Positions 1 to 10,042 of a stretch of 64,000 nucleotides of DNA are shown here, one piece after another (positions within the stretch are counted from its first letter, which is position 1; every line of letters starts with the position of its first letter). The notes beneath the pieces were generated by a model. That model was not told the DNA's origin, searched no databases, and saw only the letters and a list, made by a program, of their open reading frames with translations. The stretch lies in the NCBI RefSeq assembly GCF_017313785.1, contig NZ_JAFLNL010000002.1, forward strand, positions 248,001 to 312,000, given 5' to 3'. The position numbers and the translations under genes were made by a program. This stretch comes from Flagellimonas aurea (GTDB taxonomy: Bacteria > Bacteroidota > Bacteroidia > Flavobacteriales > Flavobacteriaceae).

Positions 1-914
1 TTGATATTGGACTCGGATGATATATCCGTAATTCCACGATTGGTCTTGAACTCTTCCGCGGATTGGTCGACATTGTAAAGGTTAGAGTAAATCTCGGTAA
101 TACGGGCATCAATAAAATTAGAAGTCTTGTCCGCGGCAATCTTTTTGTCCTCAATAGCATTTTCATTATAGACTGCTATAAGTTCATTGATAATGTCCTG
201 TGCCCTGTGCTGAATCCTGTCCTGAAGATAAAGGGACAAAATATTCGAAGACCGTTCCAATGGAGTAATTTGAACACGGCCTCGATAACTATCAGCAACC
301 ACAGTAGCGGGTCTGATTACAATTCTAAATTCATTATCCTTGTAAATCTTTATGTTTTCAACACTTGGCGTTATGATCATATCTCCCAATGGAGTTGAAA
401 TATTGGAGCCAAAAGTGTTTTGTTTATAGGGCTCATCTTCCTGTCTCTTGTAACCAAATGTTGCATCGGACATTACATTCAAATAAAAGCTGAAGCCAGA
501 TTGGCTTACTATGGAATCCGATTCTTTAAAATTTAAATTGAAAGGAGAGTCTCTGTATATCTCAGAATCTAGAATATTACCCAATCTAAAAATTTGTGTG
601 TTCAGCTGAAGCTTTTTTACAACTTCTACAAAGTTAGACCGAGATTTGATGATTTCAATCTCATCGATAATTGGATTCATCTGTCCCTGAAAAGCACCCA
701 AATCCTGAAAAACCGCAAGTTCGGGGTTATTGTTCCCCTCCATCTCTATTTTGATTCGAGCCTGGGCATCATAGAGCGGTGCTGTATAGCGATTGTAAAG
801 GAAAGCTATACCTAAACAAAACATAATAGCGAGTAAAAACAAATACCACTTACTCGTATATTGTCTAATTATTTCCTTGAAATCAATACTTTTAAATGAA
901 AACTTGTTTTCCAA
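1..914 (-). CDS. wzc: Wzc-type polysaccharide co-polymerase / tyrosine kinase, N-terminal part
   Basis: The frame enters from the left window edge, so only about 304 N-terminal residues are visible. They show a short cytoplasmic leader, one membrane helix at about residues 23-40, and then a long periplasmic Wzz-like region rich in charged and helical sequence. This is the layout of bacterial chain-length regulators fused to BY-kinases, which set polymer length and work with the outer-membrane exporter Wza. The kinase domain would lie outside the window and is inferred. The start is a TTG at 912-914 (LENKFSF), because the frame is closed by two stops just upstream and no ATG occurs before the membrane helix. 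It lies 36 bp downstream of the wza-like gene and is the last visible gene of a leftward operon with pglE, pglF and wza. Confidence 0.85.
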   Translation of the reverse strand, partial: MENKFSFKSIDFKEIIRQYTSKWYLFLLAIMFCLGIAFLYNRYTAPLYDAQARIKIEMEGNNNPELAVFQDLGAFQGQMNPIIDEIEIIKSRSNFVEVVKKLQLNTQIFRLGNILDSEIYRDSPFNLNFKESDSIVSQSGFSFYLNVMSDATFGYKRQEDEPYKQNTFGSNISTPLGDMIITPSVENIKIYKDNEFRIVIRPATVVADSYRGRVQITPLERSSNILSLYLQDRIQHRAQDIINELIAVYNENAIEDKKIAADKTSNFIDARITEIYSNLYNVDQSAEEFKTNRGITDISSESNI

Positions 915-950
915 AGATTACTATTTAAGAATTTGAAATGGTATTGTAAA

Positions 951-1712
951 TTAATTGCGCGTCAAGAATAACGTAGTTGTTACTATCAAAGAAAGTATGG
1001 AAAGTGCTATCGTAGTTCTATTGTCCAATGAAGAAGAGACAGCAGCCGATTTGTTTGGTTCTACATAAACCACATCATTTTGTGTGAGGTAATATGCTGG
1101 AGAGTTCATTACATTCTTGGAAGTCAAGTCCAACCTATTATAAACCTTTACGCCATCAAAGTCCCTGATTACCATTACATTTTCCCTTCTACCTTTAATG
1201 GTCAGGTCTCCTGCCAATCCAAGCGCTTCCAATATTGTCACTTGTTCCCCAATAATTGGATAGGTTCCCGGGCTACGTACCTCTCCCAATACAGTTACGG
1301 TGAAGTTTCTCAATCTTACATTAATAATTGGATCTTTTAAGTAAGATGAAAGCCTTTCCTTAAGATCAACCTTAAGTTCCTCCGGGGACAACCCCAATAC
1401 ATTTACTTTTCCAATCACAGGGAACTCAATATCCCCGTTTTTATCGACGATATAGTCCAATGATTCCGATTGTCCGTTGGCCGCAACCCCTATGGTCAAG
1501 TTAAAAGGAGCACTAGCTTCTGGGTTCAAGGTCGCCACATAAATACTGATCACATCATCCACCTTAAACTTGGGTTCAAATCTGTTTTCGGTAACAATTG
1601 TTTCAAAATCCTGTGAATCTTGAAAATACACAACTTTTTTTGATGATGTGCATGAGACCACAACACAGGATATGGCAAGCAGTATTATGGCATGTTTAAT
1701 TTTTTGATGCAT
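951..1712 (-). CDS. wza: Wza-like polysaccharide export lipoprotein
   Basis: 253 residues. The N-terminus is a lipoprotein signal with lipobox VVSC (Cys21), so the protein should be anchored to a membrane after lipidation. Residues of about 45-130 resemble the polysaccharide export (Poly_export) domain, with the typical run of short beta segments and DPIINVRLRNF. A SLBB-like segment follows (VTVLGEVRSPGTYP). A hydrophobic helix near the C-terminus (about 233-250) is common in Bacteroidota members. The family forms the outer-membrane channel for capsule or exopolysaccharide export with Wzc. It sits 11 bp after the FlaA1-like dehydratase and 36 bp before wzc on the minus strand. Confidence 0.92.
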   Translation of the reverse strand: MHQKIKHAIILLAISCVVVSCTSSKKVVYFQDSQDFETIVTENRFEPKFKVDDVISIYVATLNPEASAPFNLTIGVAANGQSESLDYIVDKNGDIEFPVIGKVNVLGLSPEELKVDLKERLSSYLKDPIINVRLRNFTVTVLGEVRSPGTYPIIGEQVTILEALGLAGDLTIKGRRENVMVIRDFDGVKVYNRLDLTSKNVMNSPAYYLTQNDVVYVEPNKSAAVSSSLDNRTTIALSILSLIVTTTLFLTRN

Positions 1713-1723
1713 CGGGAAAGTGT

Positions 1724-3670
1724 TTAGTTATTGAATTGAGGATATCCAATCTTAGAGGTTTTCGGTGTTTCCTTTATTGGTGTTTTCTTGTCCAATTTAC
1801 AAAAATCTGAATTGTTGGATATATATTCCGGAACTATGTCCTTCATTAATTTTACCACATTGTCCTTAAAGAACAAATTGGAAATACAAAGTTCGTCTAT
1901 CATGGTTCGAGTTCCCACATAATCGATTTCACGCACCTTACTGATCATAATCTTGTCATGATAGGTAGGAAGCGTATTCTCACCATTTGCCAAAAGCTCT
2001 TCATACAGTTTTTCACCTGGCCTTAGCCCGGTTACCTTGATATCGATATCATCCGGATAGTGAAGACCTGAGAGTCGTATCATATTCTTGGCCAAATCCA
2101 TAATCTTAACGGATTCTCCCATATCAAAAATAAAGATTTCACCACCTTTGCCCATGGCCCCGGCTTCCAATACCAATTGTGAAGCTTCTGGAATGGTCAT
2201 AAAATATCTGGTAATGTCTTTGTGCGTTACAGTCAATGGGCCTCCCTTTTCGATTTGCTTTCTGAACAAAGGAATCACGGATCCATTTGATCCCAGTACA
2301 TTCCCGAACCTTGTCGTTATAAATTTTGTTTTTCCCTCTTGCTGTCTACAGCTAATGTACATTTCTGCAATTCGCTTGGTCGCACCCATAATGTTGGTCG
2401 GGTTTACCGCCTTATCCGTCGATACGAACACAAACTTTTCAACTTCATATTCGCAAGCGAGATCGACAATGGTCTTGGTACCGGCAACATTGATCTTGAT
2501 CGCCTCATATGGATTTTGCTCCATAAGGGGTACGTGCTTATAGGCTGCCGCATGAAAAATCCGATCGGGTTTATATTGCTCAAAAAGCACACGCATCTTG
2601 TTCTTGTCCCTAATGTCGCTCACAATGGGCACGTAATTGAAAAAGCCGGCCTGTTTCAACTCCTGCTGTAGATCATAAAGAGCTGATTCTGCTTGGTCTA
2701 TCACAATCAAAGAGCGATAGTTGTATTTGCAAATCTGCCTTACCAATTCACTTCCTATAGAACCAGCGCCCCCGGTCACCATAATGACTTTGTCATCAAA
2801 ATCCTTCATCACCTTACTATTCTTGATCTCAATAGGTGGACGGTCCAATAAATCCTCAATTTGAACTCGCTTGATCTGCGAAACCTTGAGCTCTCCATTG
2901 ATCCAGTCCTCGACAGGAGGGACAATCTTTACCTTTACTGGAAGATCTACAATCTCATTGACAAGGATCCTCAATTGTTTGGGATTGATGCTCTGTATAG
3001 AAAAAATTACTTCTGAGATATTGTGGAACTTGACAAAATCCTCGGTCAAAATCGACTTGTCATATACCTTGACCCCATTGATCTGTTTTCCTACTTTCTG
3101 CAAGTTATTGTCTACAAAACCAATGACCTTTGCTCCCATCTTAGAGTGATTGGTCAATGTATTATATGTAATGATTCCTGATTCCCCGGCACCATAGATA
3201 ATCAAGTTCTTAGTTGGTACCTGATTACCGTTCATCAAGCTTTCAAAAGCAATCTTAAATACCATCCGAGATGCGGACAATGCTATGAAGGTAAGCAAGC
3301 TATTGATTATTATTATGGACAAAGGGATGGTGAATTTTTCAAAGAACACCATATACCTATTGAACATTACAACGCCAATGGCACCTATACTTGCCAAACA
3401 TACAGCATTAAAAATGGCATAAACATCCTTTATACCGGTGTGTCTTACCACACCCTTATAACTACCTGATATAAGGAAGGCCAAAAAGAACAATACAACT
3501 ACAACTGGCAATTGCATCCACAACTGCTCCACATCAAAATCGAAGCTCAGGTTAAACCTGATAAAGTATGCAAGAATAAAGGAAAATGAAACTATACAAA
3601 GGTCTATCAAAAGTACGGTCCACTTTGATGCGTATCGCTGGCCGGTCCTAAAAAAGAATTCTTTTATCAT
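1724..3670 (-). CDS. pglF: UDP-GlcNAc 4,6-dehydratase, membrane-bound (PglF/WbpM/FlaA1 family)
   Basis: 648 residues, the normal length of the large membrane-bound dehydratases. Four hydrophobic helices occupy about residues 15-130. A first Rossmann-like domain starts near 160 (YGAGESG) and the catalytic SDR domain near 300 (VTGGAGSIGSEL). The active-site stretch STDKAVNPTNIMGATKR carries Met where ordinary SDRs have Tyr, as in PglF-type UDP-GlcNAc 4,6-dehydratases. These make UDP-4-keto-6-deoxy-GlcNAc, the precursor of bacillosamine and related amino sugars. The ATG overlaps the TGA of the upstream aminotransferase (ATGA), which makes the two-step pathway very likely. Substrate stereochemistry (C5 retaining or inverting) cannot be fixed here; the large size favours the retaining type. 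Confidence 0.9.
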   Translation of the reverse strand: MIKEFFFRTGQRYASKWTVLLIDLCIVSFSFILAYFIRFNLSFDFDVEQLWMQLPVVVVLFFLAFLISGSYKGVVRHTGIKDVYAIFNAVCLASIGAIGVVMFNRYMVFFEKFTIPLSIIIINSLLTFIALSASRMVFKIAFESLMNGNQVPTKNLIIYGAGESGIITYNTLTNHSKMGAKVIGFVDNNLQKVGKQINGVKVYDKSILTEDFVKFHNISEVIFSIQSINPKQLRILVNEIVDLPVKVKIVPPVEDWINGELKVSQIKRVQIEDLLDRPPIEIKNSKVMKDFDDKVIMVTGGAGSIGSELVRQICKYNYRSLIVIDQAESALYDLQQELKQAGFFNYVPIVSDIRDKNKMRVLFEQYKPDRIFHAAAYKHVPLMEQNPYEAIKINVAGTKTIVDLACEYEVEKFVFVSTDKAVNPTNIMGATKRIAEMYISCRQQEGKTKFITTRFGNVLGSNGSVIPLFRKQIEKGGPLTVTHKDITRYFMTIPEASQLVLEAGAMGKGGEIFIFDMGESVKIMDLAKNMIRLSGLHYPDDIDIKVTGLRPGEKLYEELLANGENTLPTYHDKIMISKVREIDYVGTRTMIDELCISNLFFKDNVVKLMKDIVPEYISNNSDFCKLDKKTPIKETPKTSKIGYPQFNN

Positions 3671-4800
3671 TTTAATTCACTTTTGATAATTCCACAAATT
3701 CTTTCCAGATCACTGGTTTCCAAACTGGACCCACTTGGCAAACATAGTCCACGATTAAACAGGTCTTCACTGACACCGTTTACATACGAACTATTATTTT
3801 TGAATACTGGCTGTAAATGCATTGGCTTCCACAAGGGCCTTGATTCTATGTTCTCGTGTTCAAGGGCAATTCGTATTCCCTCCCTGTCCTCAAAAGAAGG
3901 GGTTAAAATACATGTGAGCCAACGGTTGGATATACTACCCTTAGGTTCTTCCAGAAATGTGATTTTGGACTGGTCCGACAGGTGCTCCCTGTAGTATTCA
4001 TAATTTTTTCTTCTTGCGGCCACTCTATCTCCCAAAACCTCCATTTGCCCTCGTCCAATACCCGCTAGCACATTGCTCATTCTGTAATTGTAACCTATAT
4101 GGGAGTGTTCGTAATGGGGAGCATTATCTCTCGCCTGTGTGGCCAAGAAAACAGCCTTCTCCTTTGTCTTTTGGTCTTTGCAAAGTAGGGCACCTCCACC
4201 TGATGTAGTAATAATTTTGTTTCCATTGAAGGATAGGATTCCAATCTCACCAAAACTTCCGCAATTAAATCCTTGATACGAACTTCCCAGTGCCTCGGCA
4301 CTGTCCTCTATCACAGGAATGTCATATTCCTTTGCTATGGCGTGGATTTCATCCACCTTATAGGGCATACCATATAAATGCACTGCTACAATGGCTTTGG
4401 GTTTTTCACCATTTGCCAATCTATCCTCAATGGCCTCCTTTAATAATGCAGGGGAAATATTCCAGGTTTCTTCTTCACTGTCCACAAATATGGGCGTGGC
4501 ACCCAAATAAGTAATTGGATTTGTGGAGGCGGCAAAAGTAAAGCTCTGGCAAATCACCTCATCACCATGGCCTACACCTAAAAGTTCAAGACCTAAATGT
4601 ATAGCTGCCGTTCCAGAGCTCAAGCCAGCTGAATGAACATTGTTGCCTATAAAATCCTCAATTGATTTTTCAAATTGTTGTACGTTGGGGCCCAAAGGGG
4701 CTATCCAATTGGTTTCAAAGGCTTCCTTTACATAGGCTTCCTCATTTCCGCCCATATGGGGTGGCGACAACCAAATTTTTTTTAATACTGTGGTTTCCAT
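3667..4800 (-). CDS. pglE: DegT/DnrJ/EryC1-type PLP aminotransferase (PglE-like)
   Basis: 377 residues from the ATG at 4798-4800. The open frame extends upstream to 5046, but that extension has no family resemblance, whereas METTVLKKIWLSPPHMGG is a typical N-terminus for UDP-4-amino-sugar aminotransferases. It has AGLSSGTAAIHLGLELLG in the cofactor-binding region, the acidic VIEDSAEALGSSY stretch, and SFNGNKIITTSGGG, where the lysine (about residue 195) should hold PLP. Family members transfer an amino group from glutamate to UDP-4-keto-6-deoxy-GlcNAc. The 4-bp overlap with the PglF-like gene supports this substrate. The product would feed the PglD-like acetyltransferases at 28315-29639. Confidence 0.87.
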   Translation of the reverse strand: METTVLKKIWLSPPHMGGNEEAYVKEAFETNWIAPLGPNVQQFEKSIEDFIGNNVHSAGLSSGTAAIHLGLELLGVGHGDEVICQSFTFAASTNPITYLGATPIFVDSEEETWNISPALLKEAIEDRLANGEKPKAIVAVHLYGMPYKVDEIHAIAKEYDIPVIEDSAEALGSSYQGFNCGSFGEIGILSFNGNKIITTSGGGALLCKDQKTKEKAVFLATQARDNAPHYEHSHIGYNYRMSNVLAGIGRGQMEVLGDRVAARRKNYEYYREHLSDQSKITFLEEPKGSISNRWLTCILTPSFEDREGIRIALEHENIESRPLWKPMHLQPVFKNNSSYVNGVSEDLFNRGLCLPSGSSLETSDLERICGIIKSELK

Positions 4801-5113
4801 TATCAGTTTTGGGTTGATATAAGTAGGACAAGAATTTCTTCTCGAAAGTAAATGTAATAGTAAAATTGGGGCTGGAAACCATTTCGCTTTACTATTCGCC
4901 AAACACAAAAAATAATCGATTAAGTGTTGGAATGATGGTAAGTTGAAAGAATTGCAATCAGGTGAAAGTTGAAAATTTACGTTTACGGCACTGTACTTTT
5001 TAAAGTGTATACAAAACCCTCCATACTGTCTAAAATAACGACACAAATTAGTTTTACTAAAAAGTAGTCCGCGAATTCCATTAATTCCCCATTTTTGTAT
5101 AAACTTTTCAACT
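4801..5113. other. Divergent intergenic region between pglE and the GlcA epimerase gene
   Basis: A 313-bp gap separates two outward-reading operons, so it should contain promoters for both. It is AT-rich with many short T and A tracts. I found no convincing full TTTG-N19-TAnnTTTG match on either strand, only partial ones such as TACATTTA on the minus strand. No RNA gene, hairpin or conserved ORF stands out. The upstream extension of the pglE frame covers much of it but looks non-coding. Confidence 0.5.
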
Positions 5114-6175
5114 ATGAGAATTCTGGTAACCGGGTGTGCAGGATTTATAGGGTATCACTTAACCCAAAAATTGATTGAAAATGGCCATAATGTGATGGGT
5201 ATCGACAATCTCAACGATTATTATGATGTCCGGTTAAAATTGGACCGTTTAAAAGAGCTTGGTATCGATTCGGATAATGCGCTTCATCAAAATAAGGCAG
5301 TGGCAAGTGATTCTTTTAAAAGTTTCAAATTTGTTAGAATGTCGATTGAAGACCGCGAAAATTTGCCACAATTGTTCAGTCACAATCATTTTGATGTCGT
5401 TTGCAATTTGGCCGCGCAAGCTGGGGTACGTTACAGTCTTGAAAACCCAGAAGCTTATGTGGACAGCAATATTGTAGGTTTTTTGAATATTTTGGAATGT
5501 TGTAAGAACCATAAGATAGAACATTTGGTGTATGCCAGCAGTTCCAGTGTGTATGGAATGAACAAAAAAATACCCTTTACTACCACCGATTCTGTAGACC
5601 ATCCCATAAGCCTGTACGCTGCCTCCAAAAAGAGCAACGAGTTAATGGCCCACACATACAGTCACCTTTATGGTATAAGAACCACCGGGCTGCGTTTTTT
5701 TACCGTGTATGGTCCTTGGGGACGACCTGACATGGCCATGTTTTTGTTTACGGACGCCATCCTAAAGCATAAACCGATAAAAGTCTTCAATCACGGAAAG
5801 CTTGAAAGGGACTTTACCTATATAGATGATATCGTACAAGGAATTACCCAAATAGTTGAAAACAGGCATACGGCTGCCTATAATTCTGACAACCTTTATC
5901 ATCTGTACAACATCGGAAACAGTAAAAGTGTCAAATTGCTAGACTTTATCGAAGCAATAGAAGATGAGATTGGCTTAAAAGCATCTAAAGAAATGATGCC
6001 CATGCAACCAGGGGATGTGGAAAAAACTTGGGCCGATGTATCAGGACTGGAAAGAGATTATAACTACCGGCCGAACACTCCCATCAAATCCGGTATTCGA
6101 AAATTCATTACTTGGTACAAAACCTATTATAGCAGTAGAAACGAAGTACATGGAAACGGAAGCACATCAGCATAA
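5114..6175 (+). CDS. NAD-dependent epimerase, probable UDP-glucuronate 4-epimerase
   Basis: 353 residues, a single extended-SDR domain. The NAD-binding loop is at the very start (VTGCAGFIGYHL). The catalytic serine region is SSSSVYG and the Tyr/Lys pair is in YAASKKSNE. The sequence after the loop (GIDNLNDYYDVRLKLDRL) and TVYGPWGRPDMAMFLFTDAI are characteristic of the CapI / UDP-glucuronate 4-epimerase group, which interconverts UDP-GlcA and UDP-GalA. It leads the rightward sugar-nucleotide genes. Its substrate could come from the Ugd-type dehydrogenase at 7342-8670. Epimerisation of another uronate cannot be excluded, but the motif match is strong. Confidence 0.88.
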   Translation: MRILVTGCAGFIGYHLTQKLIENGHNVMGIDNLNDYYDVRLKLDRLKELGIDSDNALHQNKAVASDSFKSFKFVRMSIEDRENLPQLFSHNHFDVVCNLAAQAGVRYSLENPEAYVDSNIVGFLNILECCKNHKIEHLVYASSSSVYGMNKKIPFTTTDSVDHPISLYAASKKSNELMAHTYSHLYGIRTTGLRFFTVYGPWGRPDMAMFLFTDAILKHKPIKVFNHGKLERDFTYIDDIVQGITQIVENRHTAAYNSDNLYHLYNIGNSKSVKLLDFIEAIEDEIGLKASKEMMPMQPGDVEKTWADVSGLERDYNYRPNTPIKSGIRKFITWYKTYYSSRNEVHGNGSTSA

Positions 6176-6328
6176 AGTTTGTTCAATCACGGAGACACCA
6201 TTTTTCTTAATTAAACAGCCATTTTGACACTAAACATGTATTTTGTCCGTTTTATCAAAAGTTCACCTAAAACCAGCGTGGTTCTAATTACTTTTCTTCA
6301 TATTTGCTCGAAATTTTCTTAAACACCC

Positions 6329-7327
6329 ATGGATATATCACACCTTGACCTAAACAAAGAACATTCTATTTTAGTTACGGGAGGAGCTGGATTTATTGGC
6401 TCCAACCTATGTGAAGCATTGTTGGACAATGGAAATAAAGTAACCTGTTTGGACAACTTTTCCACAGGTAAAAGAGAAAATATCGCCCACTTACAATCCA
6501 ATCCCAATTTTAAATTGATAGAAGGTGATATTAGAAATCTGGATGATTGCCAAAAAGCCTGTGAGGGCGTTGATTACATTTTACATGAAGCCGCTTTGGG
6601 GTCGGTCCCTAGATCTATAAACGACCCTATTACAAGTAATGAGGTGAATGTTTCCGGATTTTTGAACATGTTGGTTGCAGCGCGCGATGCCAAGGTGAAG
6701 CGTTTTGTATATGCTGCCAGTTCTTCAACTTACGGGGATTCCGAGTCACTACCAAAGGTTGAGGACAAGATAGGGAAGCCTCTATCCCCCTACGCAATCA
6801 CTAAATATGTGAATGAGCTTTATGCCGAAATATTTTCCAAAACTTATGGGCTTCAAACCATAGGACTGCGTTATTTCAATGTTTTTGGAAGAAAGCAAGA
6901 CCCAAATGGGGCCTATGCCGCGGTAATCCCAAAGTTTGTTATGCATTTAATGCAGCACGAATCACCGGTCATTAATGGAGATGGTTCTTTTTCCAGGGAT
7001 TTCACCTATATTGATAATGTCATCGAAATGAATGTAAGGGCACTGACCAGCACCAACAAAGAAGCCGTGAACACAGTATACAATGTAGCCTTTGGAGAGC
7101 GGACCGACCTAAACGAACTTGTTGGGCTACTAAAGGAGTTTTTAGGTGAGTTTGATGCCGAAATAAAACGAATCGAACCAAAATATGGCCCTAATCGACA
7201 AGGAGATGTCCCCCACTCCCTAGCCTCTATTGAAAAAGCAAAAACCCTACTCAACTACAGTCCCAAATACGATATGAGATCAGGGCTCAAAGAAGCCGTG
7301 AATTGGTACTGGAAGAATCTTAAATAA
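6329..7327 (+). CDS. UDP-N-acetylhexosamine 4-epimerase (WbpP/TviC type)
   Basis: 332 residues, extended SDR. It has the NAD loop [23 protein letters not shown] after the second strand, [13 protein letters not shown], the catalytic serine region [10 protein letters not shown] and [13 protein letters not shown] with the Tyr/Lys pair. This combination is typical of the WbpP/TviC group, which acts on UDP-GlcNAc/UDP-GalNAc or their uronic acids. Together with the WbpO/TviB-like dehydrogenase at 8731 it resembles the Vi-antigen and O6-antigen route to GalNAcA. About 150 bp of AT-rich sequence precedes the ATG, so it may have its own promoter. The Ugd gene starts 14 bp downstream. Confidence 0.88.
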   Translation: MDISHLDLNKEHSILVTGGAGFIGSNLCEALLDNGNKVTCLDNFSTGKRENIAHLQSNPNFKLIEGDIRNLDDCQKACEGVDYILHEAALGSVPRSINDPITSNEVNVSGFLNMLVAARDAKVKRFVYAASSSTYGDSESLPKVEDKIGKPLSPYAITKYVNELYAEIFSKTYGLQTIGLRYFNVFGRKQDPNGAYAAVIPKFVMHLMQHESPVINGDGSFSRDFTYIDNVIEMNVRALTSTNKEAVNTVYNVAFGERTDLNELVGLLKEFLGEFDAEIKRIEPKYGPNRQGDVPHSLASIEKAKTLLNYSPKYDMRSGLKEAVNWYWKNLK

Positions 7328-7341
7328 AATACGAGAACAAA

Positions 7342-8670
7342 ATGAACTTAACGATAATAGGAACTGGATACGTTGGATTGGTGACAGGAACTTGTTTTGC
7401 CGAAATGGGGAACAAAGTGACCTGCGTTGATATTGATGAAAAGAAAATAGAAAACCTAAAAAAAGGGATTATTCCCATATACGAACCTGGTCTTGAGGCT
7501 ATGGTACAACGTAATGTTGACAATAAAACCTTATTCTTCAACACCCAGCTGAAGGATTGTTTGGCAGATTGCGACATGGCCTTTATTGCCGTGGGCACTC
7601 CGATGGGGGAAGATGGTTCTGCGGATTTGAAATACGTACTCAATGTTGCTTCCGAAATTGGAAAGCACATGAGCCAACCTCTCATCATTGTAGACAAATC
7701 CACAGTTCCAGTTGGGACGGCCGACAAAGTAAAGGAGGTTATCCAAGAAGAGTTGATCAAAAGAAATACCAACATCGATTTTCATGTGGTTTCAAACCCT
7801 GAATTCCTAAAAGAAGGGGACGCCATTGGTGACTTTATGAAACCGGACAGGGTTGTTGTTGGTACCGAGGATAAAGCTACTGCAGAGAAAATGCGCCAGC
7901 TCTACGCTCCATTCTTTAGAAGTAGCATGGACCGTATGTTGGTGATGGATGTGCGTTCTGCAGAAATGACCAAATATGTTGCCAACGCCATGCTTGCCAC
8001 AAAAATTTCGTTCATGAATGAGGTGGCGAACATTTGTGAACTGGTGGGCGCTGATGTAAACAAGGTAAGAATTGGAATTGGGTCCGACAGCCGAATTGGT
8101 TACAGCTTCATCTATCCCGGTAGCGGCTACGGAGGGTCATGTTTTCCAAAAGATGTTAAGGCACTTAAGAAGACAGCTCAACAACATGGCTATCAAGCAC
8201 AATTGCTCAATGCCGTAGAGGATGTTAACGATAGACAGAAATTGGTCATCGCTGACAAGGTTATCGAACATTTTGGGAAAGACCTATCTGGTAAAACATT
8301 TGCCGTATGGGGTCTATCCTTTAAACCAGGAACGGACGACATGCGGGAAGCCCCCTCAATTTATATCATAAACAAACTTACAGAACTCGGGGCCAAGATA
8401 CAGGCCTATGATCCCAAAGCGGTTCACGAAGCCAAAGAATTTTATTTAAAGGATAACAAAAAAATTGAGTACGCCGACTCTAGGTACGAAGCACTGGAAA
8501 ATGCCGATGCGTTGTTGCTTTTGACAGAATGGAAGGAGTTTAGGTCACCAGATTTTATGGCAATCAAGAATAACCTTAAGAACCCTTTGATTTTTGATGG
8601 TCGTAATCAGTATGATGGGGAACGAATGGAAAGTATTGGTATCAGGTATTATCAAATCGGAAAAAAATAG
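7342..8670 (+). CDS. ugd: UDP-glucose 6-dehydrogenase
   Basis: 442 residues, standard for the family. The N-terminal Rossmann fold begins [23 protein letters not shown]. It has [19 protein letters not shown] and [12 protein letters not shown], and the active-site cysteine lies in [11 protein letters not shown] (about residue 260). The C-terminal domain carries the [16 protein letters not shown] signature. The enzyme oxidises UDP-glucose to UDP-glucuronate in two NAD-dependent steps. It should supply UDP-GlcA directly and UDP-GalA through the epimerase at 5114. It is tightly placed between two other nucleotide-sugar genes, so a dedicated capsule copy is likely. Confidence 0.95.
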   Translation: MNLTIIGTGYVGLVTGTCFAEMGNKVTCVDIDEKKIENLKKGIIPIYEPGLEAMVQRNVDNKTLFFNTQLKDCLADCDMAFIAVGTPMGEDGSADLKYVLNVASEIGKHMSQPLIIVDKSTVPVGTADKVKEVIQEELIKRNTNIDFHVVSNPEFLKEGDAIGDFMKPDRVVVGTEDKATAEKMRQLYAPFFRSSMDRMLVMDVRSAEMTKYVANAMLATKISFMNEVANICELVGADVNKVRIGIGSDSRIGYSFIYPGSGYGGSCFPKDVKALKKTAQQHGYQAQLLNAVEDVNDRQKLVIADKVIEHFGKDLSGKTFAVWGLSFKPGTDDMREAPSIYIINKLTELGAKIQAYDPKAVHEAKEFYLKDNKKIEYADSRYEALENADALLLLTEWKEFRSPDFMAIKNNLKNPLIFDGRNQYDGERMESIGIRYYQIGKK

Positions 8671-8730
8671 GATTCTAAGAACAACAAAACACGCTATCCA
8701 AAAGCAAAACGGTACAACAAAAACACTAAC

Positions 8731-10011
8731 ATGAACAACAACAAAATAGCTGTAATAGGATTGGGGTATGTAGGCCTGCCCTTGGCACGATTGTTTGCCA
8801 CAAAGTATCCTGTTGTCGGTTTCGATATCAACGAAGCTCGAATTAAAGAACTACAGACCGGAGTGGACTCCACACTGGAAGTGGAAAACGATGTGCTTCA
8901 ATCGGTGCTTGTAGATAAACCATTGGACTCCAATGGACTTTACTGCAGCAATAAAATCGATGATATTGCCCATGCCAATATATACGTAATTACCGTCCCT
9001 ACCCCTGTCGATAAAAACAATAGACCCGATTTGACCCCATTGAAAAAATCCAGTGAAACAGTGGGCAAGGTGTTGAAAAAGGGTGATATTGTTATTTATG
9101 AATCTACTGTATATCCCGGGGCTACCGAAGAAGAATGCATCCCGGTACTCGAAAGTGTAAGCGGATTAAAGTTCAATGAGGATTTTTATGCAGGATATTC
9201 GCCTGAACGTATCAATCCGGGGGATAAATTACATACGGTTGAAAAAATATTAAAGGTAACCTCTGGCTCCACTCCAGAAATCGGAAAGGTTGTGGATGAG
9301 CTTTATTCCTCAGTAATTACAGCTGGCACGCATTTGGCGCCAACCATAAAAGTTGCCGAAGCAGCTAAGGTTATTGAAAATTCCCAAAGGGACATCAATA
9401 TTGCCTTCGTGAACGAGCTTGCCAAGATTTTCAATCTCATGGACATTGATACTCATGCTGTTTTAGAGGCGGCTGGGACCAAATGGAACTTTCTGCCTTT
9501 TAAACCAGGGTTGGTCGGTGGACATTGTATAGGTGTCGACCCCTATTACTTGGCACAGCGTGCCCAGGAGTTCGGCTACCATCCGGAAATTATATTGGCG
9601 GGTAGACGCTTGAACGATAGTATGGGAGGCTACGTTGCCTCTGAAATTATCAAATTGATGGTGAAAAAAGACCTGCGCATCAAAGGGGCAAAGGTTTTGG
9701 TATTAGGGATTACTTTTAAAGAGAACTGCCCAGATGTGAGGAATACGCGCGCGGTGGATGTGATCAAGCAATTGATGGATTATGGCACCGATGTCACTGT
9801 ATATGACCCTTGGGCCAACCCTGCCGAGGTGGAACATGAGTATGGTTTATCCATCACTAAAAACCTTCCTAATGAAAAGTTTGATGCCGTTGTGCTCACC
9901 GTCGCCCATCAAAAGTTTTTGGAAATGGAGTTAAGGCCATTGCTCAAACAAGATGGTGTACTTTATGACGTGAAGGGCATTATTAAGGAAGCTGTTGAAG
10001 CTAGGTTGTAA
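8731..10011 (+). CDS. Nucleotide sugar dehydrogenase, WbpO/TviB type (UDP-GalNAc or UDP-GlcNAc 6-dehydrogenase)
   Basis: 426 residues with the Rossmann start IAVIGLGYVGLPLARLFA. TVPTPVDKNNRPDLTPL, YESTVYPGATEEECIPVLE and YSPERINPGDK follow. The catalytic cysteine is in GGHCIGVDPYYLAQRA, and GITFKENCPDVRNTR lies in the C-terminal domain. These signatures separate the WbpO/TviB branch from the Ugd enzyme next door. Family members oxidise UDP-GalNAc or UDP-GlcNAc to the N-acetyl uronic acid. The WbpP/TviC-like epimerase at 6329 is the natural partner. Together the two dehydrogenases predict an acidic polymer containing both hexuronic and N-acetylhexosaminuronic acids. Confidence 0.92.
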   Translation: MNNNKIAVIGLGYVGLPLARLFATKYPVVGFDINEARIKELQTGVDSTLEVENDVLQSVLVDKPLDSNGLYCSNKIDDIAHANIYVITVPTPVDKNNRPDLTPLKKSSETVGKVLKKGDIVIYESTVYPGATEEECIPVLESVSGLKFNEDFYAGYSPERINPGDKLHTVEKILKVTSGSTPEIGKVVDELYSSVITAGTHLAPTIKVAEAAKVIENSQRDINIAFVNELAKIFNLMDIDTHAVLEAAGTKWNFLPFKPGLVGGHCIGVDPYYLAQRAQEFGYHPEIILAGRRLNDSMGGYVASEIIKLMVKKDLRIKGAKVLVLGITFKENCPDVRNTRAVDVIKQLMDYGTDVTVYDPWANPAEVEHEYGLSITKNLPNEKFDAVVLTVAHQKFLEMELRPLLKQDGVLYDVKGIIKEAVEARL

Positions 10012-10042
10012 TAGTTAAGCCCAACCAAATAATTATAATCAT

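Noticed and set aside
4801..5046. N-terminal extension of the PglE-like frame
   Set aside because: The extra 82 residues do not resemble the family and lie in a promoter-like AT-rich region. The ATG at 4798-4800 gives the normal length and N-terminus.
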